A stretch of DNA of 64,000 bases from Chryseobacterium joostei (GTDB taxonomy: Bacteria; Bacteroidota; Bacteroidia; Flavobacteriales; Weeksellaceae): the NCBI RefSeq assembly GCF_003815775.1, contig NZ_CP033926.1:1302001-1366000 (forward strand), in the 5' to 3' direction. The notes under the pieces are model-generated. The model saw only the letters and a program-made list of their open reading frames with translations. It did no database searches and had not been told where the DNA came from. A program made the position numbers and the translations under genes. Below are positions 38,938 through 48,462 of the stretch, piece by piece; position 1 is the first letter of the stretch, and the number at the start of each line of letters is the position of its first letter.

Positions 38938-39302
38938 CTGAAAGAAAGCTGTATTTCCAGCCCTATATAAGTTATGACGGGTTTCCTGCTTGCTATTTTG
39001 ATTTCAGGCCTGCAGGCTTTCAGGAAACTAGGCAAGACATTTTGATAGCAGTCCGGATAACTTCCCTGTACAAATAACAAATATAAAATTGTCGCTAAAA
39101 GGTGGTATTCTTTCTTTGGCGTGAAATGTCATTGTTTGGCCTTATGACATACAAAGTATTTATTATCAATTGATTGTTACTTTGTAAAAGAAGCCGATGT
39201 TGATTTAGAATTAAAGAGTCTTTACAATGCACTCCTTTGTAATACGAGATTTCAAGAGATCAAATTCACTATAATCTTAGGAGTTATCCTTTCACCCGAA
39301 AG

Positions 39303-39378
39303 GGGCAAGTTGTGTTTTGAGCATCTCGGAATGATTTCCGATGCTAAAAACAACTTGCCCTTGCAGGGGGCAGAAAAA
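39303..39378. other. Candidate origin of transfer (oriT)
   Basis: GGGCAAGTTGT and ACAACTTGCCC are exact complements and frame an inner repeat (AGCATC...GATGCT, and GGAA TGAT TTCC), making a 58-base inverted repeat. A small hairpin TGCCC-TTGCAG-GGGCA follows at once. It lies 60 bases upstream of mobA/mobB, the place of oriT in Bacteroidota MOBP elements. No nic site can be proven from sequence alone. Confidence 0.55.
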
Positions 39379-39419
39379 CAACCTCCGAAGTCGGTGTTTA
39401 TATATTAAAGTAGAAGATT

Positions 39420-39863
39420 ATGAATGATAAAAACAATGAACAGCAAAAAAAAGGAGGACGACATCCTAAAGTTGATCCTGCCAAGATTAGATATACCATT
39501 TCTTTGAATGAAGCAGAGCACTCCCGATTTCTTGAACTTTTTGATCAGTCAGGAATGAAGGTTAAAGCTCATTTTATAACGGCCTGTATATTTGACAAAC
39601 CCATAAAAATTATAAAAATTGATAAGGGAAGTTTGGATTTTTATATGCGGTTGACCTCTTTTCATAGCCAGTTTCGTAATGCAGGAGTCAATTACAATCA
39701 GATTGTGAAGATTCTTTACACTCATTTTTCTGAAAAAAAAGCAGCATCTTTTCTGTATAAGTTGGAAAAGCAAACGGTAGAAATGATTGAAATTTTTAAA
39801 AATGTCATTAAGATTACCGAAGAATTTCATCAAAAAAATCTACAAAATAATAAGGTAGAATGA
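39420..39863 (+). CDS. mobA: Mobilisation protein MobA-type, 147 aa
   Basis: A basic protein with GGRHPKVDPAKIRYTISLNE at the start, a ribbon-helix-helix-like N-terminus common to relaxosome accessory proteins, then a helical domain. Its stop overlaps the relaxase start (ATGA). It probably binds oriT and recruits MobB. Confidence 0.85.
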   Translation: MNDKNNEQQKKGGRHPKVDPAKIRYTISLNEAEHSRFLELFDQSGMKVKAHFITACIFDKPIKIIKIDKGSLDFYMRLTSFHSQFRNAGVNYNQIVKILYTHFSEKKAASFLYKLEKQTVEMIEIFKNVIKITEEFHQKNLQNNKVE

Positions 39864-41146
39864 TCGCAAAAATTGGTAGAAACAACAATCTTTTTGGAGT
39901 TTTGTCATACAATAATACCAAGATACAGCAGGAGAAAGGAGAAATTCTTTTGACCAACAAGATGATAGAAACCCTGAATGGTCAATATTCTGTGCCACAG
40001 TTGATGAAATCATTTGAACCTTATTTGATCGCTAATCAAAAAACTGAAAAGCATACACTGCATATTTCTCTTAATCCTGATCCAGGAGACAATGTTTCTG
40101 ATCAAAAATACAAAGAAATGGCTGAGCAGTATATGCGTGAGATGGGCTATGGAGAGCAGCCTTTTGTAGTGTTCAAACACACTGATATCGACCGCTCGCA
40201 TATCCATATTGTTTCGGTATGTGTAGATGAAAATGGTAAAAAGATTTCTGATCAATTCGAAAAAATGAGGTCTATGAAAATCTGTAGGAAATTAGAAAAA
40301 GCATTCGGACTTCAACTGGCAACTGAAAAACCAAGTCAGCAAAATCAGAAAATTTTTCGTGCCGTAGATTACAAAAAAGGTAATGTGAAAAGTCAGATTT
40401 CTTCAGTCACTCGCTATCTCCCCGAATATTATCAATTTCAAACATTGGGAGAATACAATGCATTACTTTCTCTCTATAATATTACTACCGAACAGATAGA
40501 AGGTGAATTGCATGGGAAATTGAAAAGGGGTTTATTATATTTTCCTTTATCTGATAATGGAAAAAAGACAGGACATGCGCTTAAAGCTTCTTTATTTGGG
40601 AAAACAGCCGGACTTGAAAGCTTACAATTACATTTTGAGAAATGTAAACTCAGTCTGAAAAATAATCCTGCACAAGAAAGTCTAAAATCTCTTATTCTTA
40701 AAACTTTTCAGTCCACAGATAATGAATCTGATTTTAAAAGACAATTAGCTCAACATCATATTGATACTATCATTCGGAGAAATGAAAAAGGAAGAATCTA
40801 TGGGGTAACATTCATAGACCATCATTCTAAAACAGTTTGGAATGGATCACGGTTAGGAAAAGAGCTTTCTGCTAATAGCTTTAATGATTGTTGGAACATG
40901 ATTGTCAAGCCAGAGATAAAAGATCCGGGAGTGTCAAGCCCCAAACTATCCATGTCACATCCTGCTGGAATGACTGTGAAAAATCCACATCATTTGTTCG
41001 AATTCTTAACAACTAGCAAACAAGAAGACAACTGGGTTGAAGCACTGGAAGGCCTATTGCCCCAATTACAAGGAGAAGATTATGAAGAACAAAGTTTTGT
41101 CAACGAAATGATGAAGAAACGCAAACGCCAAAGAAGTCAGAAATAA
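39860..41146 (+). CDS. mobB: MOBP-type relaxase MobB, 428 aa
   Basis: The relaxase three-histidine motif is H107, H114 and H116 in KHTDIDRSHIHIVS. Tyr17 in GVLSYNNTK is the likely nicking tyrosine. It nicks oriT and pilots the strand through the channel. It overlaps mobA by four bases. Complete length for Bacteroidota relaxases. Confidence 0.93.
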   Translation: MIAKIGRNNNLFGVLSYNNTKIQQEKGEILLTNKMIETLNGQYSVPQLMKSFEPYLIANQKTEKHTLHISLNPDPGDNVSDQKYKEMAEQYMREMGYGEQPFVVFKHTDIDRSHIHIVSVCVDENGKKISDQFEKMRSMKICRKLEKAFGLQLATEKPSQQNQKIFRAVDYKKGNVKSQISSVTRYLPEYYQFQTLGEYNALLSLYNITTEQIEGELHGKLKRGLLYFPLSDNGKKTGHALKASLFGKTAGLESLQLHFEKCKLSLKNNPAQESLKSLILKTFQSTDNESDFKRQLAQHHIDTIIRRNEKGRIYGVTFIDHHSKTVWNGSRLGKELSANSFNDCWNMIVKPEIKDPGVSSPKLSMSHPAGMTVKNPHHLFEFLTTSKQEDNWVEALEGLLPQLQGEDYEEQSFVNEMMKKRKRQRSQK

Positions 41147-41247
41147 TATATGGCCAGGTAAGGCAACCAAAAGCCAGATACTGCCAGATTACAATAGCAA
41201 TTTTGTAAAGCCTTTAAATTAATTCCTGAACAGTAAGACATTAAATC

Positions 41248-43233
41248 ATGCAGGGAGAGGATGACTTAAGAGGGCTCGCCAAGATTATGGCCTTTATGCG
41301 TGCAGTCAGTATTCTTTTGGTACTGATGCATCTTTATTGGTTTTGCTATCGTTTCTTTTTGGAACGGGGTTGGACGTTGGAAATCATCAATAAAATATTA
41401 GCAAATTTCGACCGAACGGCAGGCCTGTTTTCACATCCCCTTTACACCAAAGTATTTGCAGTGGTTTTGTTGGCTTTGAGTTGTTTGGGAACTAAAGGGG
41501 TAAAAAATGAAAAGATAACCTGGTCAAAAATTTTCTTAGCAATAAGTATTGGCTTTGTGCTTTTCTTCCTTAATACACCATTGCTACATCTCTCTCAAGA
41601 AACAGCAATATTCCTCTATTTCATTACTATCTCATTAGGGTATATTGCCTTATTAATGTCAGGCGTATGGATGACCCGATTGCTCAGTATCCATTTAACG
41701 GATGATGTATTCAACAACGAAAATGAGAGTTTCTGGCAGGAAACCAAATTGGTGGAAAATGAGTATTCCATCAACCTCCCTACTCAATTTTATTACAAAG
41801 GAAAATGGAATAAGGGATGGATCAATATTATCAACCCTTTTAGAGCTTCAATTGTGCTGGGTACTCCGGGCTCAGGGAAATCGTTTGCTGTTATCAACAA
41901 TTACATAAAGCAGCATATAGAGAAAGGCTTTAGCATGTATATCTACGATTTTAAATTCGACGACCTTTCATCCATTGCCTATAATCATTTACTGAAACAC
42001 AGCGATAAATATAAAGTAAAACCGAAATTTTACATCATTAATTTTGATGATCCACGAAAAAGCCACCGATGTAATCCGTTAAATCCAAATTTCATGACAG
42101 ATATTTCGGACGCTTATGAGGCTGCTTATACCATCATGTTGAATCTCAATCGAAGCTGGATACAAAAGCAGGGAGATTTCTTTGTCGAAAGCCCCATTAT
42201 TCTTTTGGCCGCCATTATTTGGTTTTTAAAAATATACAAAGAAGGGATCTATTGTACATTTCCACACGCTATCGAACTGCTGAATAAAAAGTATGAAGAT
42301 ATATTTACAATATTAACTTCATATTCAGAGTTGGAAAACTATTTATCTCCTTTCATGGATGCCTGGCAGGGAGGTGCACAGGATCAGCTTCAGGGTCAGC
42401 TTGCTTCTGCAAAAATTCCATTATCGAGAATGATATCTCCACAGCTTTACTGGGTGATGACAGGAGATGATTTCTCTCTGGATATTAACAATCCGGAAGA
42501 ACCAAAAATATTATGTGTAGGAAATAATCCTGATCGTCAGAATATTTATTCTACAGCCTTGGGATTGTATAATTCCAGGATTGTAAAGCTTATTAATAAA
42601 AAAGGCAGGCTTAAAAGTTCAGTGATTATAGATGAGTTACCTACTATTTATTTTAGGGGGCTTGATAATTTAATCGCAACAGCAAGAAGCAATAAAGTCT
42701 CAGTTTGTCTTGGATTCCAGGACTTTTCTCAATTGACCAGAGATTATGGGGATAAAGAAAGTAAGGTTATTCAAAACACCGTTGGAAATATTTTCAGCGG
42801 TCAAGTTGTGGGTGAAACCGCAAAAAGTCTATCGGAGCGTTTCGGAAAAGTACTTCAAAAAAGACAGAGCATATCCATTAACAGAAACGATACCTCAACA
42901 TCAATTTCAACACAATTAGATAATTTAATTCCCGCATCTAAAATTTCCACCCTAACCCAAGGTTTTTTTGTGGGTGCTGTTTCAGATAATTTTGATCAGA
43001 GAATAGAACAGAAAATATTTCATTCTGAAATTGTTGTAGATAATGCAAAACTTTCGACCGAATTGAAAGATTATCATCCGATCCCGCAAATTCGTTCTTT
43101 TGATAATGAAGATTGTATGAAAACAGAAATAAACAAAAATTACAAGAAGGTTAAGACCGATATTCTTAGCATTATCACTGATGAGTTAGAAAGAATTAAA
43201 AATGATCCTGATTTACAACACTTAATCCAATAA
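41248..43233 (+). CDS. mobC: Type IV coupling protein (VirD4/TraG-like, MobC), 661 aa
   Basis: Two membrane regions at the N-terminus (near 18-37, 95-140), Walker A LGTPGSGKSFAV at 204-215, Walker B SVIIDELPTIYF near 457, and the long TraG/TraD motif NLIATARSNKVSV. It couples the relaxase-DNA complex to the transfer channel. It lies 101 bases after mobB on the same strand, ending at a hairpin terminator. Confidence 0.92.
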   Translation: MQGEDDLRGLAKIMAFMRAVSILLVLMHLYWFCYRFFLERGWTLEIINKILANFDRTAGLFSHPLYTKVFAVVLLALSCLGTKGVKNEKITWSKIFLAISIGFVLFFLNTPLLHLSQETAIFLYFITISLGYIALLMSGVWMTRLLSIHLTDDVFNNENESFWQETKLVENEYSINLPTQFYYKGKWNKGWINIINPFRASIVLGTPGSGKSFAVINNYIKQHIEKGFSMYIYDFKFDDLSSIAYNHLLKHSDKYKVKPKFYIINFDDPRKSHRCNPLNPNFMTDISDAYEAAYTIMLNLNRSWIQKQGDFFVESPIILLAAIIWFLKIYKEGIYCTFPHAIELLNKKYEDIFTILTSYSELENYLSPFMDAWQGGAQDQLQGQLASAKIPLSRMISPQLYWVMTGDDFSLDINNPEEPKILCVGNNPDRQNIYSTALGLYNSRIVKLINKKGRLKSSVIIDELPTIYFRGLDNLIATARSNKVSVCLGFQDFSQLTRDYGDKESKVIQNTVGNIFSGQVVGETAKSLSERFGKVLQKRQSISINRNDTSTSISTQLDNLIPASKISTLTQGFFVGAVSDNFDQRIEQKIFHSEIVVDNAKLSTELKDYHPIPQIRSFDNEDCMKTEINKNYKKVKTDILSIITDELERIKNDPDLQHLIQ

Positions 43234-43240
43234 ATGAATT

Positions 43241-43280
43241 AAAAAGCCTCTGACCATTTTTCCAAGCTCCTGAGGCTTTT
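43241..43280. terminator. Bidirectional terminator between mobC and rteC
   Basis: AAAAGCCTC and GAGGCTTTT pair around a 22-base loop, with A/T tails on both sides, between two convergent genes. Confidence 0.7.
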
Positions 43281-43297
43281 CAAATATAAAACAACAA

Positions 43298-44143
43298 CTA
43301 TTCACTTTCGTTGTTGACAAAGTGTTGGTTTAGATTATCACTGACCAATTGCAAAAACTTTGTAGGACCCTGTTTTCTGTTTCTAATTTCGAAAATTGTT
43401 TTATGAAAATTTCCCAGATCAGTATCCAAAGATTTTTCAACAAATTTGACCACTTCGCTTAATTCAATATTTCCTCCATTGAAACAACGCATATGATATA
43501 ATGCATACACCAATTCGATTAGCCCTACTTTGGATGCAGACCAGGCCAATGGAGAAATGGCTTTTCCCTTCACAGTATCGATCAGATTTTCAATCTGTTT
43601 TTTTAAGTATTGATCAAACTGCTGATTGGCAATAAAGCGAGCAATCAGATGATCGTGCGAGGTGGTAAAACTGGCATCAAAATTATAAAACCCAAATGAT
43701 AGCTTCATTTTCAGATCATAAGAATTGCGGACAAATATCTTATGATCGAGATAAGACGCATTACGTTTGTAATAGCTGTAAAATTCGGATTGTGAGACAT
43801 AGAAATTCTTGAGTTTCTCCTGCTCTGCTTCATAATATTTCTTGAGCACCTTTTTGCCGGCTGCAGGTTTATGTGATTCAAGATCCAAAATGGTTGAGTA
43901 ATAAATAAACTTGGAGATAAACTCAGGCTTCAATTTCTTAAAGAAATAAACCTCTTCAGACAGACTCTCAAAATGATGGTTTGAAATCATTTCCTTTAAC
44001 GTTCTGATAGACTCATCGATAAGAATCAATGACTTTTCTGAAACCTTCACCATATCCTGATCATCGTCATAGACTTCATGAATTTTTAGCTCTAAGTCAT
44101 CATGTAATTTTTTAATTTTTCTAAAAAGAGTTTTTGTTACCAT
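43298..44143 (-). CDS. rteC: RteC-family regulator, 281 aa
   Basis: The RteC fold is shown by VYFFKKLKPEFISKFIYYS, KLKNFYVSQSEFYSYYKRN, YLDHKIFVRN and a C-terminal helical part with ARFIANQQFDQYL. In CTnDOT, RteC activates excision genes, so this protein marks the regulatory end of the ICE. RteA and RteB are not seen. Confidence 0.9.
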   Translation of the reverse strand: MVTKTLFRKIKKLHDDLELKIHEVYDDDQDMVKVSEKSLILIDESIRTLKEMISNHHFESLSEEVYFFKKLKPEFISKFIYYSTILDLESHKPAAGKKVLKKYYEAEQEKLKNFYVSQSEFYSYYKRNASYLDHKIFVRNSYDLKMKLSFGFYNFDASFTTSHDHLIARFIANQQFDQYLKKQIENLIDTVKGKAISPLAWSASKVGLIELVYALYHMRCFNGGNIELSEVVKFVEKSLDTDLGNFHKTIFEIRNRKQGPTKFLQLVSDNLNQHFVNNESE

Positions 44144-44189
44144 GTCCTTTTTTTAGAAATTTACAAAAAAACGTTTAGCAGGAATATAA

Positions 44190-45890
44190 TCAACTGATTC
44201 CCAACTCCTGTTTTCGTTTTTTAATATAATCCGTAGGACGTATACCGTTAATTTCATAAAACAGATTAGAAAAATTTTGACGTGCAGCAATGCCACATTC
44301 ATCTGCTAGAGCTTCAATTCGGTAGTTAAGAAATTTATTGTTTGTATTCAGCAGATCTGTGATATAATTGATCCTAAGTTCTGCCATGTATTTATTAAAA
44401 TTCATTCCTTTATTTTCGTTGATATATACTGACAGATAATGAGAATTGGTTCCTAATTTCACAGCAATACTATTCTGTGTAAGGCCTTTCTTTTTAAATT
44501 GTAATTCCTGCTCAAATTTTTCAAGCTTTTCCCTTATTTCTAAAGTCATTTCAGGAGTTAGGAAGGTTTTCCGAAGTGAATGTTCATCCAGTTCTTCCTT
44601 CTCAATATCACTAATTTTGTAAGTGCCATCCGCTATTCTCTTCTGTAAAAGGTTATATTGCTTTTTAATTTTTTGATCCTTTCTGTATCGTACAACAAAA
44701 AATGTTAAAACAATACTGCCAGAAAAAATTAAAATTTTAGCATATATCATTTTTTTCTTTCCTGATTTCTCAATATCATCTTTTTGCTCGATCAGCGTTT
44801 GGCGGTCATAATCTTTATGAAGCTTAGAAGAAAGATAAGGGTAGTCTTTAGAAATAATACTGTCTGCTTTAAGCAATTGATTGGTAAAATATAGCTGCTT
44901 ATTGACATCTTTATTTCGGTAATATTCAATGAGATATTTATAGCTACTATAAACTTCAGGGAGCACAAATTCATGCTTTTCAAAAATGGAATCTATTCTG
45001 TTATAGTATTTAATAGCAATCTCAGGATCATTTTCAGCTTCGGAAATTTTACCCAGGTAATAGTAGATTACCGTAGACCAGGCAAAATCATTGCGCTTTA
45101 AAATAATGGGTAAAGATTTTTCCAAATCAACCCTCGCCTCCTTAAAATTTTTCTTTTGAAATTTTAAAATCCCTATGCATTTTAAAAAGTAACTATTCTC
45201 CAAAGCAAAATCATGATCCTTTTCAGTAAGCCTATACCCCAGTTGGCTCAGACTGTCGCTTTTAGTAAAATTCATCAAATAACGATTAATAATCGTAATT
45301 TGATGAAGGGTGTTCAGATAACCTTTATTGTAGTTAAACTGGTCATTGACATGATTTTTTTCTTTTAACTTCTTGTCGTAATAAGTGAGGCAGTCTTCAA
45401 AATGTTCAAGAGCTTCGTCGTAATAGCCCAGATGTCCTTTAACAATTCCCAAATGGTACAAGACCTTATAATTAAGATATTGATCGTCGGAATCTTTTGA
45501 ATATTGATAAGCCTTTAAATATTCGTTTAAGGCTAGTTTATATTTTTTCTGATAAAAATAATAGATGATTCCTTTGCTAAGATAATCTTTGCTGATATCA
45601 TCTTTCGTTCCATGGGTAAGGCTAATACTGATGGCACTGTCAGCATACTTAATCTTACTATTATAATCAAACTGTCTTCCGTCTCTGTAACCCTGAATCA
45701 GTTTTGTATAATTTCCCTCTTTTTTGGCTTTTGAAATATATAACCTCACAGCAGGTAGCGCATCCCTGTCATCGATCGTCATTCTTTCATACGTTTTTCT
45801 TATTTCATTGAAAGTCCGTTCGTTTTGCTGTGAAAATACAAAATGGGAAAAAGCAGAAAACAGGACGAGAAAGTAGTTTAACTTTTTCAT
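44190..45890 (-). CDS. TPR sensor with C-terminal AraC-type HTH, 566 aa
   Basis: A signal peptide (MKKLNYFLVLFSAFSHFVFSQ) leads into tetratricopeptide repeats over ~30-360, a membrane span (MIYAKILIFSGSIVLTFFVV, near 383-402) and a cytoplasmic AraC/XylS domain over ~460-566 (SIAVKLGTNSHYLSVYINE, then LADECGIAARQNFSNLFYE). This is the membrane-bound one-component regulator common in Chryseobacterium-like genomes. It is read away from the peptide cluster at 46.2 kb and may control it or the ICE. Confidence 0.88.
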   Translation of the reverse strand: MKKLNYFLVLFSAFSHFVFSQQNERTFNEIRKTYERMTIDDRDALPAVRLYISKAKKEGNYTKLIQGYRDGRQFDYNSKIKYADSAISISLTHGTKDDISKDYLSKGIIYYFYQKKYKLALNEYLKAYQYSKDSDDQYLNYKVLYHLGIVKGHLGYYDEALEHFEDCLTYYDKKLKEKNHVNDQFNYNKGYLNTLHQITIINRYLMNFTKSDSLSQLGYRLTEKDHDFALENSYFLKCIGILKFQKKNFKEARVDLEKSLPIILKRNDFAWSTVIYYYLGKISEAENDPEIAIKYYNRIDSIFEKHEFVLPEVYSSYKYLIEYYRNKDVNKQLYFTNQLLKADSIISKDYPYLSSKLHKDYDRQTLIEQKDDIEKSGKKKMIYAKILIFSGSIVLTFFVVRYRKDQKIKKQYNLLQKRIADGTYKISDIEKEELDEHSLRKTFLTPEMTLEIREKLEKFEQELQFKKKGLTQNSIAVKLGTNSHYLSVYINENKGMNFNKYMAELRINYITDLLNTNNKFLNYRIEALADECGIAARQNFSNLFYEINGIRPTDYIKKRKQELGIS

Positions 45891-46030
45891 ATACTGATTA
45901 TTAGAACCTCACCATCTCAAAAATAGACATTTTGTTTTGAAATAAGTCAAATTTTAGAGAAATCAGATTTCTCACAAACAAAAGCCAAACAATTATTTGA
46001 TTATCAACCAATTAAACAATAAATAAAAAT

Positions 46031-46052
46031 GTATCAATTTTAAAATTGATAC
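46031..46052. repeat. Perfect 22-bp palindrome
   Basis: The half-site GTATCAATTTT meets its exact complement with no spacer, in the intergenic region 45891-46166 between the AraC-type gene and the small lipoprotein. It could be an operator; its A/T core makes hairpin formation weak. Confidence 0.6.
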
Positions 46053-46166
46053 GTGCCTATTTTAAAATTGCTCCGTAGAGCAGTTTTTTTTGACTTCGCA
46101 GCCCGATACCTTTGGCTAAGAATTCTAAATCAATCCGGCCGGGATAACCAAATTAAAATCATTACT

Positions 46167-46397
46167 ATGAAAAAGTTTATCCCAATTTTAAGCCTTGCTA
46201 TAGGCTCAGTTTGTTTACAGAACTGTATAAATCGAGACGAAGATATTGAGTCAGATTACAGAGTGTCCCCAGAGGTTCAAAAGACCATGATGATGCGGCA
46301 GGACTCTGCTAAATCAATAGAGGGAACAATAGATCCTAATCCTCCTGATCCGCCAGTTAGAGACGGAGATAATTGGCGGCTGTACAAAAATAATTAA
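46167..46397 (+). CDS. Small lipoprotein, 76 aa
   Basis: I chose ATG at 46167 for MKKFIPILSLAIGSVCLQNC, a lipoprotein signal ending in a lipobox-like Leu-Gln-Asn-Cys. The mature part is acidic and Pro-rich (DPNPPDPPVRDGDNW). The upstream extension of the frame does not look coding. First gene of the plus-strand peptide cluster. Role unknown. Confidence 0.65.
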   Translation: MKKFIPILSLAIGSVCLQNCINRDEDIESDYRVSPEVQKTMMMRQDSAKSIEGTIDPNPPDPPVRDGDNWRLYKNN

Positions 46398-46413
46398 TCC
46401 TTCAGCATAATCC

Positions 46414-46581
46414 ATGATTCCTCATACCTCCATATCAGTTGTTACAGGCTTACCATGTCCAAAAAGTGGCATCTGGGAAAGTATGGGGAATTTCAAAACA
46501 ACTGTAACCGTATCCAAAGGTGAAATGATGCCCGACTATTGTGGAAGGAAAACCAAATGGAAGTTAATTATTGCCTGTTAA
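46414..46581 (+). CDS. Small conserved-looking protein, 55 aa
   Basis: The frame MIPHTSISVVTGLPCPKSGI continues WESMGNFKTTVTVSKGEMMP, then DYCGRKTKWKLIIAC. The spaced CP.SGIW and KGEMMP...W motif resembles short zinc-knuckle-like or peptide-precursor proteins found beside MauE genes in flavobacteria. It lies between the lipoprotein and MauE genes on the same strand with gaps of 16-17 bases, which supports it. Confidence 0.6.
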   Translation: MIPHTSISVVTGLPCPKSGIWESMGNFKTTVTVSKGEMMPDYCGRKTKWKLIIAC

Positions 46582-46598
46582 AACTATAAATATCAGCC

Positions 46599-48128
46599 AT
46601 GAAAGATTATAATAGCATCTTAGTAAAAGGTATATCCTATTTCTTTATTCTCCTGTTCATTTACGCAAGTGTTAGTAAGCTTTTAGAGTTTGAGAAATTT
46701 CAAGTACAATTAGCACAATCACCATTACTCAGTGCATATGCAGGGAGTATTTCCTATACAATAATTATCGTGGAATTAATAACCGCAGGATTACTTAGCA
46801 TAAGCAAAAGTAGGATGTTCGGTCTTCTGGCTTCCTTTAATTTAATGATCGCATTTAGTATTTATATCTACTTAATTCTGTATCATAGTGAATTTATTCC
46901 ATGTTCTTGTGGTGGTATATTGGAAGATATGGGCTGGAAAACTCACTTGATTTTTAATATTATCACAGTTATTATAGCAGGACTAGCAATCATAATAGCT
47001 AATAGATCATCTACCAGCTACACAGTATTTCCACGGGTATCTGTACGACTATGGCTTATGTTAGGCACTGGTACTTTAAGTAGCTGCCTTGTCATATACC
47101 TTTTCTTTTCGTCCGAATATATCATTAAAAAAGAAAATAATTTTACAAGGAGATTCTTATCTCATCCTATCATTCAAGAAAATATTTTGAACCTTGGAGT
47201 TGATTCGTACTATTTTGCTGGAATTAGTGGAGATACACTCTATTTAGGTAATAAGACATCTCCATTCCAGATTTTGAAGATAGATATAGGATTAATAGAT
47301 AAGAAGCTGGTTAAAGTTATTCCAGAAGGTCAATTTACTTTTAAGTCTTTATCTTATGAAGTGTCTGACAATAGTATATTTGGGTTTGATGGTACCGTTC
47401 CGGTTGTATACACCTGTTCTTTATCATCTACAATAAAACTCAGAACAATTAGCTATCAAGATGCTTTTTTCAGTCAGCTTCTTGTTTTGGATTCTTTGCA
47501 CTTTGCTATCAGAACTAAGGAAGGTTCCGGTATGAATAACGTTTTGGGGCTGTTGGATATTCAAACTGAACCTAAAATTCAGCTCAATAAAAATATTCTT
47601 TCTTCCAAGAGCCAAAACCATTTTGATACAGATGGAAAACTTCTATTTGATCATAAAACAAATGAGCTGTATTATATATTCTTTTACCGAAATCAAATTT
47701 TAAGAATAAACAGAAATCTCAATCTCATAGATAAAATAAAAACCATTGATACTATTTCTGTTCCTATGATAGAAACTGTAAAGCTAAAGGATGGTACAAC
47801 TAAAATGAGCCATCCATCTAAAGTAATCAACCTATCAACAACTTTGCACGATGGACTTATATTCAACAGATCCAGCCTAATGGGTAAACATGAAATAAAA
47901 GAAAGCTGGAAATCATCATCAATTATTGACGTATACAAAATTAATCCTTCTCAATATTGGGGCAGTTTTTATGTACAGCACCGCGGCGGTAAATCATTGT
48001 CTCATATGCTTGTCACCGATCAGTATTTCTTTGCGCTGGTTGGAAATGATCTCATCCGTTACAAAATAAGACAACCACTCACAGATGGGATGAATGGGGG
48101 TAAGCCGAAAAACCATAAAACAGAGTAG
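46599..48128 (+). CDS. MauE/DoxX-type redox membrane protein with C-terminal periplasmic domain, 509 aa
   Basis: The first ~150 residues are the four-helix MauE fold (ILLFIYASVSKLLEFEKFQ; IIIVELITAGLLS; a CSCGG motif near 107-111; IIIAGLAIIIAN-like last span). A fifth span near 150-168 leads into a ~330-residue beta-rich region that could be a propeller (DSYYFAGISGDTLYLGN). Known for the family: MauE proteins work with thiol oxidants on cysteine-containing secreted proteins. Its neighbour at 48155 is a secreted four-cysteine peptide. Confidence 0.78.
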   Translation: MKDYNSILVKGISYFFILLFIYASVSKLLEFEKFQVQLAQSPLLSAYAGSISYTIIIVELITAGLLSISKSRMFGLLASFNLMIAFSIYIYLILYHSEFIPCSCGGILEDMGWKTHLIFNIITVIIAGLAIIIANRSSTSYTVFPRVSVRLWLMLGTGTLSSCLVIYLFFSSEYIIKKENNFTRRFLSHPIIQENILNLGVDSYYFAGISGDTLYLGNKTSPFQILKIDIGLIDKKLVKVIPEGQFTFKSLSYEVSDNSIFGFDGTVPVVYTCSLSSTIKLRTISYQDAFFSQLLVLDSLHFAIRTKEGSGMNNVLGLLDIQTEPKIQLNKNILSSKSQNHFDTDGKLLFDHKTNELYYIFFYRNQILRINRNLNLIDKIKTIDTISVPMIETVKLKDGTTKMSHPSKVINLSTTLHDGLIFNRSSLMGKHEIKESWKSSSIIDVYKINPSQYWGSFYVQHRGGKSLSHMLVTDQYFFALVGNDLIRYKIRQPLTDGMNGGKPKNHKTE

Positions 48129-48154
48129 GCAAAAATTTATAACATCAAAATATC

Positions 48155-48430
48155 ATGAAAAAATTAAGATCAGCAATTTTACCATTAGTAATTGCTACCG
48201 TAGGTGTAGGAAGCGCATTTGCTACTACGACTAACAAGAATACAAATTCAGTTGATATTCAAGGTTATTTGTTCCGACCTAACGAAGTGGAACAATGTCA
48301 ACCTGTGTCAAAGTTTTGTGACAATAATGGTGCCTTCGACTGTACAGTTTCAGGACCAGGAACGGAGGCCTTGCGAATTTTTAACGGCACAAGCTGCCCT
48401 AATATACTAAAACATAGTGTTGCTAATTAA
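48155..48430 (+). CDS. DUF6520-type secreted peptide, 91 aa
   Basis: A signal peptide (MKKLRSAILPLVIATVGVGS, cut after AFA) is followed by a ~68-residue mature part with four cysteines (EQCQPVSKFCD, FDCTV, TSCPN). Length and pattern match the DUF6520 family of small flavobacterial secreted proteins. Its terminator follows within ten bases. Likely product of the redox partner encoded upstream; function unknown. Confidence 0.75.
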   Translation: MKKLRSAILPLVIATVGVGSAFATTTNKNTNSVDIQGYLFRPNEVEQCQPVSKFCDNNGAFDCTVSGPGTEALRIFNGTSCPNILKHSVAN

Positions 48431-48432
48431 AA

Positions 48433-48462
48433 AAAAAGGATGCCTTTCGGCATCCTTTTTTA
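48433..48462. terminator. Bidirectional terminator after DUF6520 gene
   Basis: AAAAAGGATGCC pairs with GGCATCCTTTTT around TTTC, between convergent genes. A run of As on one side and Ts on the other lets it work in both directions. The S9 peptidase stop codon lies at its edge. Confidence 0.88.
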
